A DNA stretch of 36,694 nt, taken from NCBI RefSeq assembly GCF_004919095.1, contig NZ_STGJ01000023.1, positions 1 through 36,694 of the forward strand, given 5' to 3'. The notes below the pieces were generated by a model. The model searched no databases. It had not been told where the DNA came from and saw nothing but the letters and a program-made list of their open reading frames with translations. Shown piece by piece: positions 33,406 to 36,694 of the stretch. This DNA comes from Crenobacter intestini. Its GTDB lineage: Bacteria > Pseudomonadota > Gammaproteobacteria > Burkholderiales > Chromobacteriaceae. Position numbers and translations under genes: made by a program. The number at the start of each line of letters is the position of its first letter. Within the stretch, counting starts at the first letter, position 1.

Positions 33406-33432
33406 GCAAAAAGGCAGGGCGAACCCTGCCTT
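33406..33432 (-). terminator. Rho-independent terminator of the flavoprotein gene
   Basis: On the minus strand AAGGCAGGG (33432-33424), TTCG loop, CCCTGCCTT (33419-33411), then a T run to about 33406. It lies 21 nt after the stop at 33453. Confidence 0.85.
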
Positions 33433-33452
33433 GCTTCTGGCGTCGCTGCGCG

Positions 33453-34619
33453 TCAGGCGGCGCCGAGCGGGCGGTGGCCGGTGAGCAGGTAGTCGATGGT
33501 CTCGCGCACCGAGCGGATCTGCTCGCCGAACGGCAGCGGGTCCTTGCCGCGGAAGAACAGCCCCTTGCTGACTTCGCCGCGGAAAGCGGCGGCGAGCTTG
33601 AGGTCGATGCAGAACTGGCCGACCTTGGAGAGACCGTCACGCAGGCCGCACACGGTCAGGCAGTTGAGGTTCTGCGTGCAGCGTGTCGGGTCGGCCTTGG
33701 CGTTCGCCTGCAGCTTGTCCAGCCGCTTGAGGTAGCTCTTCAGGAAGGGCGTCATCACGCCGCGCGCCGGCAGGCCGGCGACCGACATGAATTCGGTGAT
33801 GTCTTCCGGGCGGGCGTTCGCCAGCGTGTGCTTGAAGTTGTCGTGCGCGTCGCCCTCGCGGGTGACGGCGAACGCGGTGCCGACCTGTACCGCCGACGCG
33901 CCCCAGTCGTTCAGCGCAGTCTTCACCTTGGCGAAGTGGCTCATGCCGCCGGCGACGATCAGCGGGATCTTCTCGCTCTCCAGCTGTAGCGAGCGGAAGA
34001 GCTCGTGCGTCTCCTCGAGCACGCGCTTGAAGCTGAAGCGTTCGTCGGACAAATCCTCGATGCGTGCGGCGCCCAGGTGGCCGGCGGCGTGCGCCGGGTG
34101 CTCGATCACTATGGCGTCGGGCAGGCGGCCCTTCTTCATCCAGCGCTTGAGCACGATGCCGATGCCGCGCGACTCGGACAGGATGGGGATCAGCGCGACG
34201 TCCGGGTGATCGGCGGCCATCTCGGGCAGGTCCAGCGGCAGGCCGGCGCCCATCACCACCGCGTGCGCGCCGGATTCGCAGGCCTGGCGCACGTAGGCGG
34301 CGTGGCTGTCGACCGCCTTCATCACGTTGACCGCGATCAGGCCGTGGCCGCCGGCGCGCGCGAGCGCACCCTTCACTTCGCGGTCGAGCGCGATCAGGTT
34401 CAGCCGGTCGAAGTCGGCCTGCGCCCTGGCGTGTCCGGACTCGGCGACCAGGTCTTCGTGCAGGTGGCGCAGGTCGACGCTGGCGATGGTGCCGACCGCG
34501 TTCTCGCGGGCGACGGCGCCGGCGAGCGACTTGGCCGAGATGCCGACCCCCATCCCGCCCTGGACGACGGGCAGCAACTGGCGGTTACGGATGGTCAGCG
34601 CGGGAAAGCTCGAGTGCAT
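33453..34619 (-). CDS. Nitronate monooxygenase-like FMN protein
   Basis: A 388-residue TIM-barrel flavoprotein of the nitronate monooxygenase/FabK-like family. Seen: VVQGGMGVGISAKSLAGAVA at the N-terminus (FMN-phosphate region), GLIAVNVMKAV, VVMGAGLPLDLPEMA, EHPAHAAGHLG with the family histidine, IPLIVAGGMSHFAKV and GASAVQVGTAF. A cysteine motif C-x5-C-x3-C (TRCTQNLNCLTVCGLRDG) near the C-terminus is typical of one uncharacterised subgroup and might hold a cluster. ATG 34619 lies 60 nt from an FNR-type box, so expression is probably raised without oxygen. It is divergent from a LysR gene. True nitronate activity is unproven. Confidence 0.82.
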   Translation of the reverse strand: MHSSFPALTIRNRQLLPVVQGGMGVGISAKSLAGAVARENAVGTIASVDLRHLHEDLVAESGHARAQADFDRLNLIALDREVKGALARAGGHGLIAVNVMKAVDSHAAYVRQACESGAHAVVMGAGLPLDLPEMAADHPDVALIPILSESRGIGIVLKRWMKKGRLPDAIVIEHPAHAAGHLGAARIEDLSDERFSFKRVLEETHELFRSLQLESEKIPLIVAGGMSHFAKVKTALNDWGASAVQVGTAFAVTREGDAHDNFKHTLANARPEDITEFMSVAGLPARGVMTPFLKSYLKRLDKLQANAKADPTRCTQNLNCLTVCGLRDGLSKVGQFCIDLKLAAAFRGEVSKGLFFRGKDPLPFGEQIRSVRETIDYLLTGHRPLGAA

Positions 34620-34651
34620 GTAGGAAATCCGGGCGGTGGAGCAAGAGCACT

Positions 34652-34693
34652 ATTCTGGGTGCGGCCAAACAGCCGGCATTTGATCTGGATCAA
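34652..34693 (-). promoter_or_regulatory. FNR-type box with matched -10 for the flavoprotein gene
   Basis: TTGATCTGGATCAA (34680-34693) is a perfect match to the FNR consensus TTGAT-N4-ATCAA. If its centre (34686.5) is at -41.5, the start is at 34645 and the -10 window is 34657-34652, which reads CAGAAT (4 of 6). This is the geometry of a class II FNR-activated promoter on the minus strand. Confidence 0.75.
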
Positions 34694-34880
34694 ACAAAGA
34701 GCAAAGGCTCTATCGTTGATAGCTTGCGCTTGCTGTGTCCGGAACCTTGTCGCATTTATGCGCTCCATATCCAATTCGCACGAAAGATCTGTTGCTGATA
34801 TTTATTGATTGACTAGATTGAAGTATTATTTTTAAAGGTCGCTTGCGAATGTTGAGCGTGGCAATGAAAAAGGACGGAAG

Positions 34881-35801
34881 ATGGATACGCTGAAGGCGCT
34901 GATGGTTTTCATGACGACGGCCGAGAATGGCAGTTTCTCGGACGCCGCCCGCAAGATGGGGGTCTCGCCGGCCGCGGTCAGCCAGAGCATCGCCCGCCTC
35001 GAACAGGAACTCGAGGTCCGGCTGTTCAACCGCACCACCCGCCAGCTGACGCTGACCGAGGATGGCCGCCGTTTCTACGCGCAGTGCAAGGGCCCGGTCA
35101 ACAACCTGGATAACGCGATCAGCCAGCTCAAGGCGAGCCGCGACGAGCCGGCCGGCCACCTCAGGGTGAGCATGCCCAACAGCTTCGGCCGCCGTCTGAT
35201 CCTGCCGCTGATGGGCGAATTCTGCGCGCTCTACCCGAAGATCCGCGTGTTCTTCGGCCTGGACGACCAGTTCAGCGACCTGATCGAGGATGGCTACGAC
35301 GCGGGGATCCGTTTCGGCATGCTGCCGGACAGCCGGATGACCGCGCGCAACCTCGCGCATATCCCGCTCTACGTGGTCGCCTCGCCCGCGTACTGGGACA
35401 AGTACGGCCGCCCCTCCAAGCCGGAAGACCTCTCCCAGCACGACTGCATCAACTACCAGTACCCGACGTCGGGCCGCCTCGCCAAGTGGGAGTTCCTGTG
35501 CGACGGCGAGCGCATCCCGGTCGACGTGACCGGCACCTACACGGTCAACGAGGTCGAGGCGGTCGCCGAACTCGCGCGTCTGGGGCAGGGCGTCGCGCAG
35601 CTGCCCGGTAGCGAGGTGATCGGCATGCTCAGGAGCGGCGAGCTGGAAGCGGTGCTGCTCGACTACGTGTCCGAAGAGCGCTCGATCTACCTGTGCTTCC
35701 CCAACCGCGAGCACACCGCGCCGCGCACCCGCGTGTTCGTCGACTTTGTCGTCGAGCGGCTGGGCGAGCACCCGGACGTGCTGGCGCGCTGGCCGCTCTG
35801 A
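34881..35801 (+). CDS. LysR-family transcriptional regulator
   Basis: A 306-residue regulator. Seen: N-terminal winged helix with FMTTAENGSFSDAARKMG and VSPAAVSQSIARLEQEL (recognition helix), LFNRTTRQLTLTEDG, a linker helix and an effector domain (HLRVSMPNSFGRRLILPLM, ARLGQGVAQLPG). It belongs to the CrgA/AaeR-like group judged by style, and the effector is unknown. ATG 34881 follows AAGGACGGAAG. The 261-nt gap to the divergent flavoprotein gene holds the FNR-type site and an AT-rich stretch, and the regulator may control that neighbour. Confidence 0.9.
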   Translation: MDTLKALMVFMTTAENGSFSDAARKMGVSPAAVSQSIARLEQELEVRLFNRTTRQLTLTEDGRRFYAQCKGPVNNLDNAISQLKASRDEPAGHLRVSMPNSFGRRLILPLMGEFCALYPKIRVFFGLDDQFSDLIEDGYDAGIRFGMLPDSRMTARNLAHIPLYVVASPAYWDKYGRPSKPEDLSQHDCINYQYPTSGRLAKWEFLCDGERIPVDVTGTYTVNEVEAVAELARLGQGVAQLPGSEVIGMLRSGELEAVLLDYVSEERSIYLCFPNREHTAPRTRVFVDFVVERLGEHPDVLARWPL

Positions 35802-35820
35802 CCCGTCTTGCGCCCGCAAG

Positions 35821-35845
35821 AAAGGCCGCCCGATGGGCGGCCTTT
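35821..35845. terminator. Bidirectional terminator between lysR and ubiT
   Basis: A perfect 11-bp stem AAAGGCCGCCC (35821-35831) and GGGCGGCCTTT (35835-35845) with a GAT loop, with T-rich ends on both strands, between convergent genes. Confidence 0.88.
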
Positions 35846-35864
35846 GTCATGGGTGCATGGGCGC

Positions 35865-36299
35865 TTACGCCGCCATGAAGCGCGCGAGCGGTGTCTCGCT
35901 CCAGTCGACGCTGTCGAGCAGGTTCTTCACGATCAGGCCCAGCTCGGTGTCGCCCTCGATGGTCAGCTTGCGGTTGAAGAACAGCGTGTCCGGGTCTTCT
36001 TCGCGCAGCATCATGCGCGCAAGGTCGGATGCGTTGGCGGCGAAGCGCAGGTCGGGCTCGCCGTGGCCGTCGTCCAGCACGAAGCCGTTCTCGTCGGCGC
36101 CAAAGCGCAGCTTGAGGCCGGCGTCGAGTACGTCGACCGCGAAGCGGCGGCCGGCGAGCAGGTCCATGTCGGCCGGCAGCACGCCGCGGCGAAGCAGCTG
36201 GTTGAGCAGGGTGACCAGCACGAGGTTGGGCGGGGTCGCCGGCAGGCGGGACACCACCTGGGCAAAGAGCGGGGGCAGGGTGAGGTCAGGCACACGCAT
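35865..36299 (-). CDS. ubiT: Anaerobic ubiquinone biosynthesis lipid-binding protein UbiT
   Basis: A 144-residue SCP2-domain protein. Seen: a hydrophobic N-terminal helix region (LFAQVVSRLPATPPNLVLVTLLNQLL) and the SCP2 fold (LKLRFGADENGFVLD, LRFAANASDLARMMLREEDPD, LFFNRKLTIEGDTELGLIVKNLLD). E. coli UbiT binds quinone intermediates and works with UbiU and UbiV in O2-independent ubiquinone synthesis. ATG 36299 lies 14 nt inside the end of ubiV, so both are one operon. Confidence 0.87.
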   Translation of the reverse strand: MRVPDLTLPPLFAQVVSRLPATPPNLVLVTLLNQLLRRGVLPADMDLLAGRRFAVDVLDAGLKLRFGADENGFVLDDGHGEPDLRFAANASDLARMMLREEDPDTLFFNRKLTIEGDTELGLIVKNLLDSVDWSETPLARFMAA

Positions 36300-36694
36300 G
36301 GTGGTGTTCTCCGATCGGGTTGATGCCGGCTTCGCCGCGCCAGTAGCCGTCGACCAGGCACGCGCCGTCCGGGCGCGGCAGGCTGTCCATGTCGACCGCG
36401 GCGCCTGCGATGGCCTGGCGGAACGCGGCGACCACGTCGCCGGTGCCGGTGGCCTGCGGGCTCACCCGCACCGAGGACACGCCGATGGCGGCGATGTCGG
36501 CCAGGTGCGGCAGCAGCGCGTGGCAGCCGTCGGACATGGTCTGGATACCGTTGACGGTGAGGAAGCCCTTGCCTTCGCGGGTGGACAGCCGCGCGCCGTC
36601 CGCGTGTTCGAGGCACTTGAACTGGCAGTCGTCCTTCTTCAGGTTGTAGTGGCGCGCGGTGAAGCAGCGTGCCGACAACGCCAAGGGCAGGCGC
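36286..36694 (-). CDS. ubiV: O2-independent ubiquinone hydroxylase subunit UbiV, C-terminal part
   Basis: The last 135 codons are visible and the start lies beyond the right edge. Seen: LALSARCFTARHY followed by KKDDCQFKC, giving C-x12-C-x3-C, the exact spacing of three of the four [4Fe-4S] ligands in E. coli UbiV (C180, C193, C197), then NGIQTMSDG, VRVSPQATGTG and DGYWRGEAG. It belongs to peptidase family U32 by fold but acts with UbiU in anaerobic hydroxylation of ubiquinone precursors. ubiU may lie just outside. It overlaps ubiT by 14 nt. Confidence 0.9.
   Translation of the reverse strand, partial: RLPLALSARCFTARHYNLKKDDCQFKCLEHADGARLSTREGKGFLTVNGIQTMSDGCHALLPHLADIAAIGVSSVRVSPQATGTGDVVAAFRQAIAGAAVDMDSLPRPDGACLVDGYWRGEAGINPIGEHHHACA

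Overview
The window is a GC-rich, densely packed stretch of bacterial chromosome. Gene content and protein flavour point to a betaproteobacterium, most likely Neisseriales/Chromobacteriaceae: a QseBC pair, EptA, an AlkK-type acyl-CoA ligase, UbiT/UbiV and an FNR-type site. This placement is inference, because no rRNA or marker gene is present. I see no prophage, insertion sequence, CRISPR array or tRNA. About 37 protein genes are supported, many joined by 4-nt ATGA/GTGA overlaps.

Layout. 1-2.3 kb: partial amidinotransferase, an NAD-dependent isocitrate/isopropylmalate-type dehydrogenase and a small conserved-looking protein. 2.3-7.5 kb: an RCK-domain K+-channel-like protein, eptA with a coupled PAP2 phosphatase, then PepSY, cytochrome b561 and a cation diffusion facilitator. 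7.5-10.1 kb: an RstBA-like two-component system divergent from an Asr-like acid-shock protein, with an RstA box between them. 10.1-12.3 kb: secreted trypsin-like protease, zinc-ribbon protein, and a lower-GC PAP2 gene. 12.5-14.6 kb: qseBC-like two-component system. 14.6-18.2 kb: a four-gene operon (thermostable-hemolysin family protein, AMP-ligase, haem-oxygenase-like diiron protein, short-chain dehydrogenase). 18.2-21.3 kb: a structured non-coding segment, a tiny membrane protein, and a copper operon (SCO1-like protein, OprC-like receptor). 21.5-27 kb: acyl-CoA ligase, DUF389 membrane protein, chemoreceptor. 27-33.3 kb: a five-gene coupled operon (aldehyde dehydrogenase, UvrD-like helicase, small membrane protein, sodium:solute symporter, FAD oxidase). 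33.4-36.7 kb: nitronate-monooxygenase-like flavoprotein with an FNR box, LysR regulator, UbiT and partial UbiV.

Main result. Four promoters carry a CTTAA-type direct repeat of the kind bound by QseB/PmrA. In all four a -10-like hexamer lies exactly 10 nt after the second half-site. They precede eptA-PAP2, the PepSY gene, qseBC itself and the four-gene operon. I read this as one local QseB/PmrA-type envelope-stress regulon. Its least understood member is the 18189-14617 operon, whose parts (LuxI/GNAT-like fold family, acyl/AMP ligase, diiron oxidase, SDR) look like a small lipid or acyl-metabolite pathway. A second circuit, RstA box plus Asr-like gene plus rstBA, mirrors the known Escherichia coli RstA-asr acid-shock link.
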